From: Chlorella sorokiniana
Lineage: Eukaryota > Chlorophyta > Trebouxiophyceae > Chlorellales > Chlorellaceae
DNA length: 64,000 nt
Reading direction: 5' to 3'
Assembly (NCBI GenBank): GCA_025917655.1
Contig: CP084620.1
Span: 620,001-684,000 of the forward strand
The translations under genes and the position numbers were made by a program. How positions within the stretch are numbered: the stretch's first letter is position 1; every line of letters starts with the position of its first letter. The notes under the pieces were generated by a model. That model was not told the origin of the DNA. It saw only the letters and a list, made by a program, of their open reading frames with translations, and ran no database searches. Positions 52,497-62,429 of the stretch are shown here, piece by piece.

Positions 52497-53758
52497 ATGA
52501 GCAGATACGACGAGCGCGACCGCCGTCGGTATGATGATCGTGACCGGGAGCGAAATGCTGACCGCGAGCGCGAGCGGGATAGCCGGCGGTACGACGATCG
52601 CGACCGCGACCGCCGGAGGGATGATGACAGGCGGCGGGAGGACGACAGACGGCGGCGCAGCAGCCGCAGCCGCAGCCGGGAACGGCGCGACCACGACCGT
52701 CGGGACCGCAAGCGCAGCCGCAGCCGCAGCCGGGATCGCCGCCGAAGCAGGGAACGGTCACGGGAGGGCCGGCGAAGCGAGCACCGCAGGTGGGAGCACG
52801 CGGTCGCTGGCGTGAGATCAAGCCGCAGCTTCTCGCCTCCTGTGCTTCCTGCAGCTCGCTGCGCCCTTGTTCCAGCTCCCATGCTGAGGCCGCTGCTAAT
52901 CCCTGCTGCCTTGCCTCATTATTGTGGCCCTTCCCTGTCCTTCCGCTGGGTGCAGCCGCTCCCCCTCGGAGATGCGCGATGCCAAGCGGCGGCGCAGCGA
53001 CGTCGGCGGCGGGGAGCCGGGCGCAGAGGAAGGGGAGGTGCCGCCGCCGCCGCCATCTGCCCCCATGGATACGGATGTTGTGCAAGGTAACGGCGGCTCG
53101 GCGGCGGCCGACGGGGCCCCCGGGGGCAGTGGGAGGCAGGGGCCGCGGATGGCGGCGAGGGAGGGAGAGGACGGCGGCGGCGCTCTGGAGCTGGATGCGG
53201 AGCTGACTCCCGAAGAGATCATGATGATGCAGCAGATGGGCATCCCCTTTGTGAGTTGCTAGGGGCTCCGCTGCCGTGGCTGCATGCCAGCGCAGGCCAT
53301 GCGCATGCTCCTGCGCTCCTCACACGCTGACACCTCAGGCCGCACTGGCCAAAAACAGCAGCCAGCCCTGGCAGCGGCAGCCGTTGCAGCGGCCTGGCAT
53401 GGTTGCCGCCTGCTCACTGCGCTGCTGCCCACCCCGCCCTGCAGGGTTTCGACAGCACCCAGGGCAAGAAGCACGACGACGCGGGCGCGGTGAAGCTGAA
53501 GAGCAACCGCGGCGCGCGCCAGTTCATGAACCGCCGGGTGCGCCCCGCTGCTGCTGCCCCCGCCTGCCGCCGCTGCCCTCCATGCCGGGCATGCTGTTTG
53601 GCGGTGTGCTGCCCTGCTTCTGTGCCTACCCTGGCTCCCAGCTGTGAGCCGCGCCCATGCAGAGATATGCTCTCGTCCTGCCGCAGGGTGGCTTTAACCG
53701 CCCGCTGGATGTCGAGAAGACCGGCGAGAAGGTCCGCATCGATTGGCTGCGCAGCTAG
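52497..53758 (+). CDS. SNRNP27: U4/U6.U5 tri-snRNP 27 kDa protein
   Basis: Spliceosomal protein of the tri-snRNP. Exons 52497-52789, 52956-53250, 53445-53537 and 53687-53758 give 250 residues. The first exon is an RS/RD/RE-rich domain typical of splicing factors. The C-terminal third is diagnostic: EEIMMMQQMGIPF, GFDSTQGKKHDD, ARQFMNRRGGFNRPLDVEK. The middle is an acidic, Gly/Pro-rich linker (PGAEEGEVPPPPP). The family usually ends soon after NRPLD; here 11 more residues follow (ending RIDWLRS). A TGTAA signal lies at 53822-53826, 64 bp after the stop. Frame and splice sites are clean. Confidence 0.95.
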
Positions 53759-54044
53759 CATCCTGCTGCCCTGCACTGTGCGCGTGCGCTCCTGCCAAGC
53801 ATGCACTGCTCAGTTGGCTGCTGTAAATCAAACCACACCGGCATGCTGCTGGAAGAAGGGGTGGCAGCTGGGGAGCAGTCAAGTGGCAGCTGGGCCGCGC
53901 TGCGCTAGATTGATGCCAAATAGATGCTTGCCGGCAGCCTTGGTTTCCCACCTCTCATCTTCTTGTGGCTGCTGGTTCTGAACAGCGGTCTTGGACGCCC
54001 CAACTTGCTTCAGACAGGTCCCTACCCCTGCAGCCCTGCCCAGC

Positions 54045-56093
54045 ATGGAAGGGGCCGAGGTTACAGAGATGGTCGTTTTCATTTGCTGCCTGGTGCTCTG
54101 GGGCCTGTACTTGGCTGTCTACTTCAACAGCCCCCAGCTGGCCGGCCACCTGCCCGGCGTGGCCACGCGGCGGCACGTCTTTGTCGGCATGTGGCGCGCA
54201 GCGTTGGTGACCCGCAAGACGTGGGCCCAGGTGGGCAGCGATCCTCTCCAAGTTCCCTGCAGCATATGCGTGTGTGTGTGTGCGCGTGTTGACCAGAGGT
54301 TTTATTCCAGCATGCCGGGCCGCCCCCAAGTTGCAGGACTTGATGGGAAAGGCAGACGATGCGCGGGCGCCGCGCTGCTGGCGGTGCAGCAGGTCGGTGC
54401 CGAACCTGGCTCCCGAAACTGCATGAGCCTGGCTTCCGAGAGAGTTCCTAGCAAAGGCTCATCGCGCGTGCCCTTTTCATGCGCCCTTTCAGATGAGGAA
54501 CATCGTGGTGGCCTGCACGCTGCTGGTGATGGGCATGGCCCAGGCGAGCGGCGGCCTGCTCAGCATGCTTGTGCCTGTGCAGGCTTGCCCTCCGCCTGCT
54601 CACACGGCTGCCCGGCCGGCACCGACAGGGCCTTGGCCATCCAGAGGCCATCAACTCTGCAAGTTTCTAACACTGCCCGGGGTGCTGCTGCCGCAGATCA
54701 TGGGCCGCCTGGTGATGATTATGGTGTCGGACTCCAACCTGGCCACCATCGACCGCATAGTGAGCCGAGACCCCATGATCGGTAGGCCCTGGCCTGCACC
54801 GCTTGCGGTGTGCCCAGCTGCAGGCCCAGCTGTAAGGCTAGCCGTGGCACAGCGCTGTGTGCAGCCAGAAGGCAGGGGAGCGCAGCGGATGGCCGCAGGG
54901 TGTTGCATCACCTGCTGCTAACGACGCGAAACCCCTCCCTGGCTGGTTCATTTTAATGATCCAAAGATATTCCGCACCTCACTGCCAGGCCCCGCCTCCT
55001 GGCCGCCGGCCTACGTGCGCGTGGCGGTGCCGTTTGGCGCCACGCTGGTGTCCCTGCTCTGCTTCGGCCAGGCGGTGCGGCTGGCTGTGCACATCGGCTT
55101 CAACATCCGCGTCATCGGCGTGGGCCGCGCGATGCAGCACGGTGAGCAGCAGCCCGCAGCCGCTGCGCTGGGTTTGGGATGCACGGCAGGCACTGCCAGG
55201 CAGAGTGCTGCTGCGTGGGTGCACGCCTGCCCGCTCACCTTTCAAACGAGCAAGCCGTGCATCGAGTCTGTGCGGCGTATGTTCAGCTCACCGCCGCTGT
55301 CCGCGCCGCTGCTGCAGAGGACACGCTGATGCAGGATGAAGTGGTGGTGATGCTGCAGCGCTGCGAGCTGTACTTCACGCTGGTGCGCCGCCGCGGCCCT
55401 GGGCAGCGTAGCGTGCCGTATGGGCGCTGCTGCCCCAGCCCTGCACTCATTGCTGCAATCTCCTGCCAGCCCCTGCTTCCCCGACCCTCGTGCTTCTTTC
55501 TGCGACTGTTGTGCAGGGCCTGCGCTTCCTGTACCTTTTCATCGGAACCATCTTCTGGGTACGCCAGCATGTGCCTGGGCTGCGTCTGCATGCTGCATTC
55601 CTGTCACCACCTACCTCCCTGCCTGGGTGGCATCTGCACGCTGCCCCCTGGCGCTACCTACCTCCCCTGCTCCTGGGTGGCATCTGCACGCTGCCCCCTG
55701 GCGCTACCTACCTCCCCTGCTCCTGGGCGGCATGTGCATGCTGCCCTCCTGGCGCTGCCTACCTCGCTGTGCCTGGATGGACCACGCACCCCTGTTAGTG
55801 CCCTTGTCTTTCTGCAGGTGCTTGGCATCACTGCCCTGCTCGTGTCCAGCCTGACTGTGCTGGTCTTGCTGGCCTTCAGTGACGTGCTCGTTGTGCCCAG
55901 GCAGAATGTGTTGCCGTCCAAGCGCGGAACGTCGCCGTCGGCGTGGACCGCCCCGCTGAGCACCCAGTGCGTTGACGGGTGGATGCGGTATGTGTGCTTG
56001 GCGGTGGTGCGAGAACAAGCGATGTTGAATGCGTCACACTCTGCAGCCCTGAGAGTCATTCAGGCGTGCGCCGTGCAGGCCACCGCCCCGTGA
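54045..56093 (+). CDS. Multi-pass membrane protein, probable DUF599 family
   Basis: Uncharacterised membrane protein family known mainly from plants, algae and bacteria. Exons 54045-54230, 54493-about 54580, 54697-54781, 54989-55141, 55317-55382, 55517-55558 and 55818-56093. Hydrophobic segments: VVFICCLVLWGLYLAVYF (TM1), NIVVACTLLVMGMAQASGG (TM2), VAVPFGATLVSLLCFGQAV (TM3), LRFLYLFIGTIFW plus LGITALLVSSLTVLVLLAFS (TM4). The RRHVFVGMWRAALVTRKTW loop between TM1 and TM2 fits DUF599. The donor of exon 2 is unclear (GT at about 54571 or GC after VPVQ). The last exon's reading differs between the two genomic copies because of a C-run length difference. Intron 6 holds a 50-bp minisatellite, and the 3' end is duplicated at 60550-61087. 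Confidence 0.65.
55571..55790. repeat. 50-bp minisatellite, about 4.4 units
   Basis: Units beginning at 55571, 55621, 55671, 55721 and 55771 share a core of CCTGG(G/A)(T/C)GGCAT followed by GCGCTACCTACCTC. The two central units are nearly identical and the outer ones have diverged. The array sits in an intron of the DUF599-like gene, and the left edge of the 55.7/60.5-kb duplication falls inside it. Confidence 0.9.
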
Positions 56094-56895
56094 TACGCAA
56101 GCTACCCACCATGCACAACATTAGCAAAGATACCACCACCTCAGAATCTTTGCAAGCACTCTTAATGTCCCATTGATGTGACATCTTGCCGTAGAAAACT
56201 TACAGTAGAAAAATCACAGAAAGAAGAAGAAGAAGAAGACGCTCGGGGCGTATTCGCGTAGTGCCCGGGAGGGCACTACGCAGGAGGAACGGGGTTTATC
56301 GCGATCTCGCGCCCCTGGCTCCTATAACAAAGCAAAGCAAAATCAGCCAGAATCAGCAGGCTGTCGCCGTGCCCTAGCCGTCTGCCGCCGCTCCGCCCGC
56401 CGCGCCGTCGCTGCAGCCTCAGCAGTGCGTGCTGCAGCCATCGCCGCAGCTGCCTCCGCCGTGACTGCCCCCGCCGCCGCTGTCCCTGTCGCTGCCCGCT
56501 GCCGTTTGATGTCGCCCTCAGGAGGATCATGCCCCGCCAGCCGCTTGCCACGCCTCGCCGTAGGCTGCTGTCTCGGGTGCTTCTGGCGCTCCCCGCCTGA
56601 TGACGGAGACCGCCGTCCGCGTCTGGCTCCAGGCGGTGCCCCTGGCACCGAGGATACTGGGTTTATCGAAAGCATGGGCCTTGCTGTCTGGCATGGGCCT
56701 TTGAGCACGACCGCAGCTGCATCAGCTGACTCCGACACCAAAGCCAGGCCGGCATGGCCAGCATAAGTAACGCCAGGTTGAGCATGGCTGCCACCAAAGC
56801 GCAAGCTGCTGGGCAAGGACGCGGAGGTGAAGCGTTGGAGGGCTGGTAAGCGAGGGAAGGGCGTGGTGTCCCACTGCACAGAAACGCAAGGCTTG
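55697..56895 (+). repeat. Segmental duplication, left copy (with inserted retroposon)
   Basis: Matches 60550-61087 in direct orientation, apart from the 56223-56876 insertion, one C-run length difference (C4 at 55951-55954 against C5 at 60804-60808) and a few substitutions. It includes the last exon of the DUF599-like gene and its 3' flank. Confidence 0.92.
56223..56876 (-). mobile_element. Short retroposon with (CTT)n tail, 3' hairpin and 8-bp target duplication
   Basis: Flanked by the direct repeat CACAGAAA (56215-56222 and 56877-56884), which occurs once, uninterrupted, in the duplicate at 61069-61076. Read on the minus strand, the element ends in repeated CTT units (56223-56240 on the + strand is GAA-rich). 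Just before this tail is a perfect 11-bp stem with a 4-base loop (56256-56266 / 56271-56281). A single minus-strand frame of up to 178 codons spans most of it, Ala/Arg-rich at the C-terminus and unrecognised. Tail, target duplication and hairpin together indicate target-primed retrotransposition: either a SINE-like element or a 5'-truncated LINE end. Confidence 0.75.
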
Positions 56896-57409
56896 GGACT
56901 GTCTGCCCAGCCGAAGGCGGTACGACATCGAGGTCGCCTTCAGACCATGGGACCCGCGGCTTTGCAGCTTCGGCAGCGAATTACTCTTTTGTCGCTATAA
57001 TGAACGCATGATTGTGTTAGCCGCGATAAGCGCTGCTAGATGCGGCAGTTTACAATCTTGCCAACCAGAACGCATAGCAAGTAGCCTGCTTCAAGTCTTT
57101 CAAATCAACCGTTTTGACACAGCGACAATGATTATCGCGGCAGATCAAGTGTGTCGTGTCCAGCGCTCAGGCCCGGAAGGTGAGCTAGCGGCGGCGGTCT
57201 GCAGCAAGTGGGCGCCGGGTTTGAAGTATGCGAAGTGGGCCGCTCTTTGCGCAAGACTTGCGTCATGTACGCCATATATGTTTGCTTAAGTGTTAAGCAT
57301 TCAGAGCAACAGGCAAAGTGCTCCTGCCAGGTAGGCGGGCAGTGCGGTCCCGGCGTGGCGCAGGTCCTGCTGGGTGGCGCCGCGAGGCTGCGCACACTGC
57401 AGCAGTTTT
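56896..57409. other. Unassigned sequence between retroposon site and palindrome
   Basis: About 500 bp with lower GC content. No gene, RNA or repeat is recognisable apart from the adjoining elements. Confidence 0.3.
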
Positions 57410-57474
57410 GTGGCTCGAACACGCGACCTCCCGGTTAACAGCCGAGCGCTCTAACCAAACTGAGCTAAGGAGGA
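57410..57474 (-). pseudogene. Truncated tRNA-Asn copy
   Basis: The minus-strand sequence from 57474 equals positions 1-65 of the intact tRNA-Asn(GTT) at 60373, but identity stops within the 3' half of the T-stem. The acceptor 3' strand is therefore absent and no functional tRNA can form. Confidence 0.9.
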
Positions 57475-58112
57475 ATTCCTCGATCACTAGACCGACTTTT
57501 CGATATCAAGGCCTCGGTGGTCTCTGGAGACCTTGATGATGAGCCAAAATTACTGAGTCTTACAACCTTCCCAGCCTGTTTTCGGCGTCATCAACCGGTG
57601 GACCGCCTCTGGCCGCATGGCTGGCTGCCCTATCAACTCTCTATGAAGCTCTTGTGCCTAGGGGCTGGTTCCACCGCGTTGGCTCACGGGTGTGTGCGCT
57701 CTGGCCCACCCGGATGTGGGGCTCTTGCTGTCTATGCCTCCCGTCCTGCTTTCTGAAATGAACAAGCATGCCATTCTATTGTGGTTCAAGGGATGTGGCG
57801 GTGGGGTTACATCAGTGCACCCGGCGCCCTTGCCACCTTTGCAGGCCTGGAGCGCAGGGTCGGCGACCATGCCGAGGCAGCGGGCCGCCACGCGGCTTAA
57901 GCTTCTGCGGCTTCCGCCGCCAGCGCAACACCGTGCAGGCCATCTTCACGCTGCGCACGCTGGTGGAGAGCTGTGGGCAGCGCCGCCGGCGATGACGGGG
58001 CCAACTGCCTGCCGGCGAGCCGTGGGCCTGCGTCGTCGACTTCAAGCAGGCCTGCGACAGCGTTCCCCGACAGCAGCTGTGGGCGCGGCTTGAGAGCGTG
58101 GGCTCTGGCGGC
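57410..58112 (+). repeat. Inverted repeat, left arm (703 bp)
   Basis: Exact reverse complement of 59735-60437 over the full 703 bp in every segment I compared, without indels (paired coordinates sum to 117847). It carries a truncated tRNA-Asn at its outer end and the 5' part of a LINE reverse transcriptase at its inner end. Confidence 0.95.
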
Positions 58113-59040
58113 AAGTGGTTGTGCGCGATGCGTGCCTTTTAATTAGGCTTGTCCATGACCATCAGCGCCCTGGGCCTTGCAGGTGGGGTGATCCACGCGA
58201 CACAAGGGCTGAAGGCCGCCCCCTCAGCCCCACCCTCTTCAGCCTCTTCATAGCAGACTATGATCTTTGTTGCAGCTGAGCGTTGCCCGCGCCTTGCTTG
58301 AGTTAGCTGGCGGCGTCGTCCTGCCGCTTTTGTATGCAGACGATATGGCGCTGCAGGCCACCAGCACTGCGGGCATGCAGCGCCCGGTACCGCTACTAGA
58401 GGGCTATTGCAGCGGGCGCAGGCTGACGGTCGACTTGGTCGACTTGCGTGCAGCACCCCCAACCCGCGGCGGCTGTTGGGCCTGCCCTGGCGTGTAAGGG
58501 GCTGACCCTTACACGTACCTTGCAGTCCATGCAGTGTACTTCTGTACTGCTTTTCTTGCTTTCCTTTGCTGCTTATCCTTTTGTGTCTGCTTTGTGCCCC
58601 TCTCCTCGTCTCTGTTAGGTGTTAGCCAGGTGTGGCTGTAACAGGAGCAGTTGCCAGAGCAGTCTGTTGCTGCAATTTGGGCAGGGACCACACCTTTTGC
58701 AGGTTTGCAGGGTGTCAGCCGTGGGCCACTCGTAGCAGGTCTGGTACAGGTCTGTGCCAGCCCTTTCCATGGCGGGCCCACGTCGCCACCATGCTGGCCG
58801 AGGCCGGCGAGCCGCTGCACTTGGCTGGTGCGTTTTGCCCGCTTCTGGAGCAGCGTTTTGGCGACGCCAGCGGGCAGCTTCATGCATCAGGTTATGACGG
58901 CCAACTTGGAGATAGCGGCGGATTGCAGAAACAGCCCCTCACACTCCCCCTTTGTATTCGGCAGCTGCTTTGGGGTCTCCGCATCCACTTGTTGGCACTT
59001 CCACAAGGCACTGTCCCCCGGCCCATCTACCCTGGGTAGC
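57800..59040 (+). mobile_element. Degenerate LINE (non-LTR retrotransposon) with reverse transcriptase motifs
   Basis: RT landmarks appear in order but in different frames: GFRRQRNTVQAIFTLRTLVE (about 57910-57965), VVDFKQACDSVPRQQLWARL (motif A, about 58030-58090) and VVLPLLYADDMALQATST (motif C with the catalytic YADD, about 58315-58370). Beyond lie a Cys/Leu-rich stretch and LAEAGEPLHLAGAFC, a possible LINE C-terminal region, to about 59040. Several frame changes and stops make it inactive. No LTR, integrase or capsid gene is present, so a non-LTR origin is preferred. The 5' part lies within the left palindrome arm and is repeated in reverse in the right arm. Confidence 0.75.
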
Positions 59041-59535
59041 TGAGCTCCAGCGAGCGCTTCCCACAGCCGGGCTTACTTTGACCCGCAATTCCTCCTGCCG
59101 CTAGACCCACAAGCTCAGGCGCGCCACACTAGAGCACTACCCGGGCGCATTGCGGCAGGTGCTGTAGAGCCCGGTGCAAGCTGCCTACATCACTGCTTTG
59201 TGGTTGTGCAGCCCAAGTGCCTGGCGTCAGCCGACGGCTACTGCCAGCCCGCTTACATCATAGAGGTGCGGGAAGAGCGCCGGTGCATAGCCCTTACTGA
59301 GGGGGTGACCCTGACACGTACCGTGCAGCCAGTGCAGTGCACCTATTTGCTGCTTTTCTTGCTTTCTTTTGCTGCTTATCATTTTGTGTCTGCTTTGTGC
59401 TCCTCTCTCTCTATCTGCTATGTGTTAGACAGGTCTGGCGATAACAAGAGCAGTTGCCTGAGCAGTTTGCAGGGTGTCAGCTGTGAGCCACACGTAGGAG
59501 GACTGGTGCAGGTCTATGCCAGCCCCGTTCCATGA
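58499..59535 (+). repeat. Diverged direct repeat of LINE tail sequence
   Basis: Segments 58499-58772 and 59306-59535 are related in direct orientation: both run from TGACCCT(T/G)ACACGTACC through a T/C-rich CTTTTCTTGCTTTC stretch to CAGGGTGTCAGC and GTCT(G/A)TGCCAGCCC. I judge identity at roughly 80-85 percent by eye. The first copy has an extra ~45 bp. They probably represent two generations of the same element end. Confidence 0.8.
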
Positions 59536-59734
59536 ACGGAGCTCAGCACCGGGGTCCACTTGGGGGCGTAGGAGACGGATCGCTTGCGCAGCCGGGGGCC
59601 GGCCCGCAATCGAGCACTTGTGCCCCCACCCCCACTGCGCGGCGGCATGGGAATGGCAGCAGGTTAAGGATACACATCCTCTTTGACTGCCTTCCTAAAG
59701 CGCTCGCTGGAGCTGGGCTGCCCAAGGGAGGTGG

Positions 59735-60437
59735 GCCGCCAGAGCCCACGCTCTCAAGCCGCGCCCACAGCTGCTGTCGGGGAACGCTGTCGCAGGCCTG
59801 CTTGAAGTCGACGACGCAGGCCCACGGCTCGCCGGCAGGCAGTTGGCCCCGTCATCGCCGGCGGCGCTGCCCACAGCTCTCCACCAGCGTGCGCAGCGTG
59901 AAGATGGCCTGCACGGTGTTGCGCTGGCGGCGGAAGCCGCAGAAGCTTAAGCCGCGTGGCGGCCCGCTGCCTCGGCATGGTCGCCGACCCTGCGCTCCAG
60001 GCCTGCAAAGGTGGCAAGGGCGCCGGGTGCACTGATGTAACCCCACCGCCACATCCCTTGAACCACAATAGAATGGCATGCTTGTTCATTTCAGAAAGCA
60101 GGACGGGAGGCATAGACAGCAAGAGCCCCACATCCGGGTGGGCCAGAGCGCACACACCCGTGAGCCAACGCGGTGGAACCAGCCCCTAGGCACAAGAGCT
60201 TCATAGAGAGTTGATAGGGCAGCCAGCCATGCGGCCAGAGGCGGTCCACCGGTTGATGACGCCGAAAACAGGCTGGGAAGGTTGTAAGACTCAGTAATTT
60301 TGGCTCATCATCAAGGTCTCCAGAGACCACCGAGGCCTTGATATCGAAAAGTCGGTCTAGTGATCGAGGAATTCCTCCTTAGCTCAGTTTGGTTAGAGCG
60401 CTCGGCTGTTAACCGGGAGGTCGCGTGTTCGAGCCAC
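59735..60437 (-). repeat. Inverted repeat, right arm (703 bp)
   Basis: Reverse complement of 57410-58112. It contains an inverted copy of the 5' LINE reverse-transcriptase fragment, and at its outer end most of the intact tRNA-Asn gene. Confidence 0.95.
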
Positions 60438-60446
60438 GCAGGGGGA
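60373..60446 (+). tRNA. trnN-GUU: tRNA-Asn (GTT)
   Basis: 74 nt, full cloverleaf. The acceptor stem TCCTCCT pairs with AGGGGGA (one G-U), the D-stem GCTC with GAGC, the anticodon stem CTCGG with CCGGG (one G-U), the loop CTGTTAA gives anticodon GTT, and the T-stem GCGTG pairs with CACGC around TTCGAGC. There is no intron and no encoded CCA. A T5 run at 60451-60455 is a proper RNA polymerase III terminator. The gene is outside any host transcript and should be functional. Confidence 0.95.
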
Positions 60447-60549
60447 GAACTTTTTCCCTAATATGTTTGCTTTCGTTTTTTTTACTCCTTTATACCCCCA
60501 AAAGGATATATCCCCAAAAGAGAGGTGTCTGGCTTCTGCACGTCGCCCT

Positions 60550-61087
60550 CCTGGCGCTACCTACCTCCCCTGCTCCTGGGCGGCATGTGCATGCTGCCCT
60601 CCTGGCGCTGCCTACCTCGCTGTGCCTGGATGGACCACGCACCCCTGTTAGTGCCCTTGTCTTTCTGCAGGTGCTTGGCATCACTGCCCTGCTCGTGTCC
60701 AGCCTGACCGTGCTGGTCTTGCTGGCCTTCAGTGACGTGCTCGTTGTGCCCAGGCAGAATGTGTTGCCGTCCAAGCGCGGAACGTCGCCGTCGGCGTGGA
60801 CCGCCCCCGCTGAGCACCCAGTGCGTTGACGGGTGGATGCGGTATGTGTGCTTGGCGGTGGTGCGAGAACAAGCGATGTTGAATGCGTCACACTCTGCAG
60901 CCCTGAGAGTCATTCAGGCGTGCGCCGTGCAGGCCACCGCCCCGTGATACGCAAGCTACCCACCATGCACAACATTAGCAAAGATACCACCACCTCAGAA
61001 TCTTTGCAAGCACTCTTAATGTCCCATTGATGTGACATCTTGCCGTAGAAAACTTACAGTAGAAAAATCACAGAAACGCAAGGCTTG
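60550..61087 (+). pseudogene. Segmental duplication, right copy: detached 3' end of the DUF599-like gene
   Basis: Carries the final exon (VLGITALLVSSLTVLVLLAF, beginning after the CTGCAG acceptor near 60670) and 3' flank, but no upstream exons, so it is a gene fragment. The reading frame after the membrane helix differs from the left copy because of one extra C at 60804-60808. It preserves the uninterrupted CACAGAAACGCAAGGCTTG site, and therefore dates the duplication before the retroposon insertion in the other copy, unless it was restored by precise loss. Confidence 0.85.
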
Positions 61088-62429
61088 TCCCCACCTCAGC
61101 TGCTGGTCGGCGTTATCCCTTCTTCTCGGTCGCAGACGGCAGGCGACGGACAACAAGAAGCGCGCATGGGACGAGATCGCTCCGCCGGCAGCGCGGGTCG
61201 GGTGCTGGGCTCCAATGCCAGGCCTCTGAGTAGGGGGATCGGCGCCGTGCATGCAAGCCGACACCCCCAATGCTTGCCTGCCTTTCACTGTAGCTGTAGC
61301 TCTGCCTCTTGCGGCCCTCGTCCAGCTCTTCGCAAACAGGCGCATGCACATTTGTACTGTTGCAGCCAGGGCAGGCATGCCAGCCGGCTGCACGCCGCCG
61401 ACGCGCCAGCTCCTGCAGCTGCCGCGCGCCTGGCCCGCTCAGCGCGGCCAGCAGCGGCTGCCGCTGCGACCCTGAGACCGCCCTGAATGCGAGCTTTTTA
61501 AGCATTCTTCAGGCTGCTGGTCGACGTTCTGAATCGCACGAGGGCTCGTATCCCCGAAAGACACCACCGAGGTCAGGTGCCTGCCCAGGCGCGCACTGTT
61601 TGCCCGGCTGGCTCGTGACTGTATCGATCGAGCAGGCCGTAGTTCGTAGTCGGCCCCTTGCCAGGCGGCGGGCTCGTAGCAGAACACCCGCTTACCTCGC
61701 GCCCTCTGCTGCCCCCTCCCTGCTTGCAGTTTGTGGTGGTCGAACAATCATCGGATGAAAGGCTCACGGCCACTGCAGCCCGGCTCCAGGTGGGTCACCG
61801 CCCCGTGGGTGACGGGCGGCGGCGGCGCTTGAGCCAGCCGCTGGACCAGCCAGCTGCAGCCCCTGCCTGTAAGACAAAAGTCTGGGTGTTCGATGAACAT
61901 GTTCTGCGAAATTTTTAGGTTATTTAAGTTCAAGGCAGCCCTTTTCCTGTTTTGCACTGCCGCAGCCCGCTCAGGCCCCGTCTCCACGCTGCCAATGGCC
62001 CACACCGCCTCCTCCCCTGCCGCCCCCGGGGGTGCAGAGAGGCGGCCACCTGCTGGCCGGCCGACCTGGCGGGGCGCCGATCCTGCTGCAGCAGCAGCCA
62101 CAGCAGCCGCAGCCCTGGCAGCTGAGCCCCGCCGTTCTCCGTGGACACCAGGCCGCGCTCGCGCTGGGCATGGCCCATGCCGCGTCCGGGCTCCCGCTGC
62201 TGCCAGCCACGGTGCTGCTCACGACCGAGGGGCAGGCTGTGCCAGGCTTGGGCGGGGCAGAGGTCAGCCCTGCGGTAGCAGCCGCGCTTGCCACGGCAGC
62301 GGCCTGGCGCCAACTGACAGGCACGCTGCCGGCCAGCATCCTCGGCTATCCTGGCGCTGCGGTGGGCCTGCTGCTCGCTGTTGTTGCTGCCGATTGTGCG
62401 GCCGGCATGCCGGCCTCCCCTGCGTGTAG
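61088..62429. other. Unresolved coding-like region
   Basis: No gene model can be supported. A minus-strand frame from a true ATG at 61505 begins MLKKLAFRAVSGSQRQPLL, which resembles a mitochondrial presequence, but its continuation has no recognisable domain. On the + strand, 62032-62420 has G/C-rich third positions and reads SPAVLRGHQAALALGMAHAA and LPASILGYPGAAVGLLLAVV, a hydrophobic, possibly exon-derived segment. KTKVWVFDEHVLRNF (about 61867-61915) resembles NTKVWVDDDGNC at about 63468. Confidence 0.3.

Noticed and set aside
52373-52882. Arg/Ser/Leu-rich minus-strand frame
   Set aside because: Antisense of the RS domain of SNRNP27; the repetitive codons keep the reverse frame open.
54571-54585. 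Third GC-AG intron, in the DUF599-like gene
   Set aside because: A GT donor a few bases upstream works equally well, so a GC donor is not required.
57410-57474. Second tRNA-Asn gene on the minus strand
   Set aside because: Sequence identity ends in the T-stem and the acceptor 3' strand is missing, so it is kept as a pseudogene.
57800-60100. LTR retrotransposon or retrovirus-like origin for the reverse transcriptase
   Set aside because: No long terminal repeats, protease, integrase, capsid or tRNA primer-binding layout is seen. The IFTLRTLVE/VDFKQACDSVPR pattern is LINE-like, and the nearby tRNA is a gene, not a primer site.
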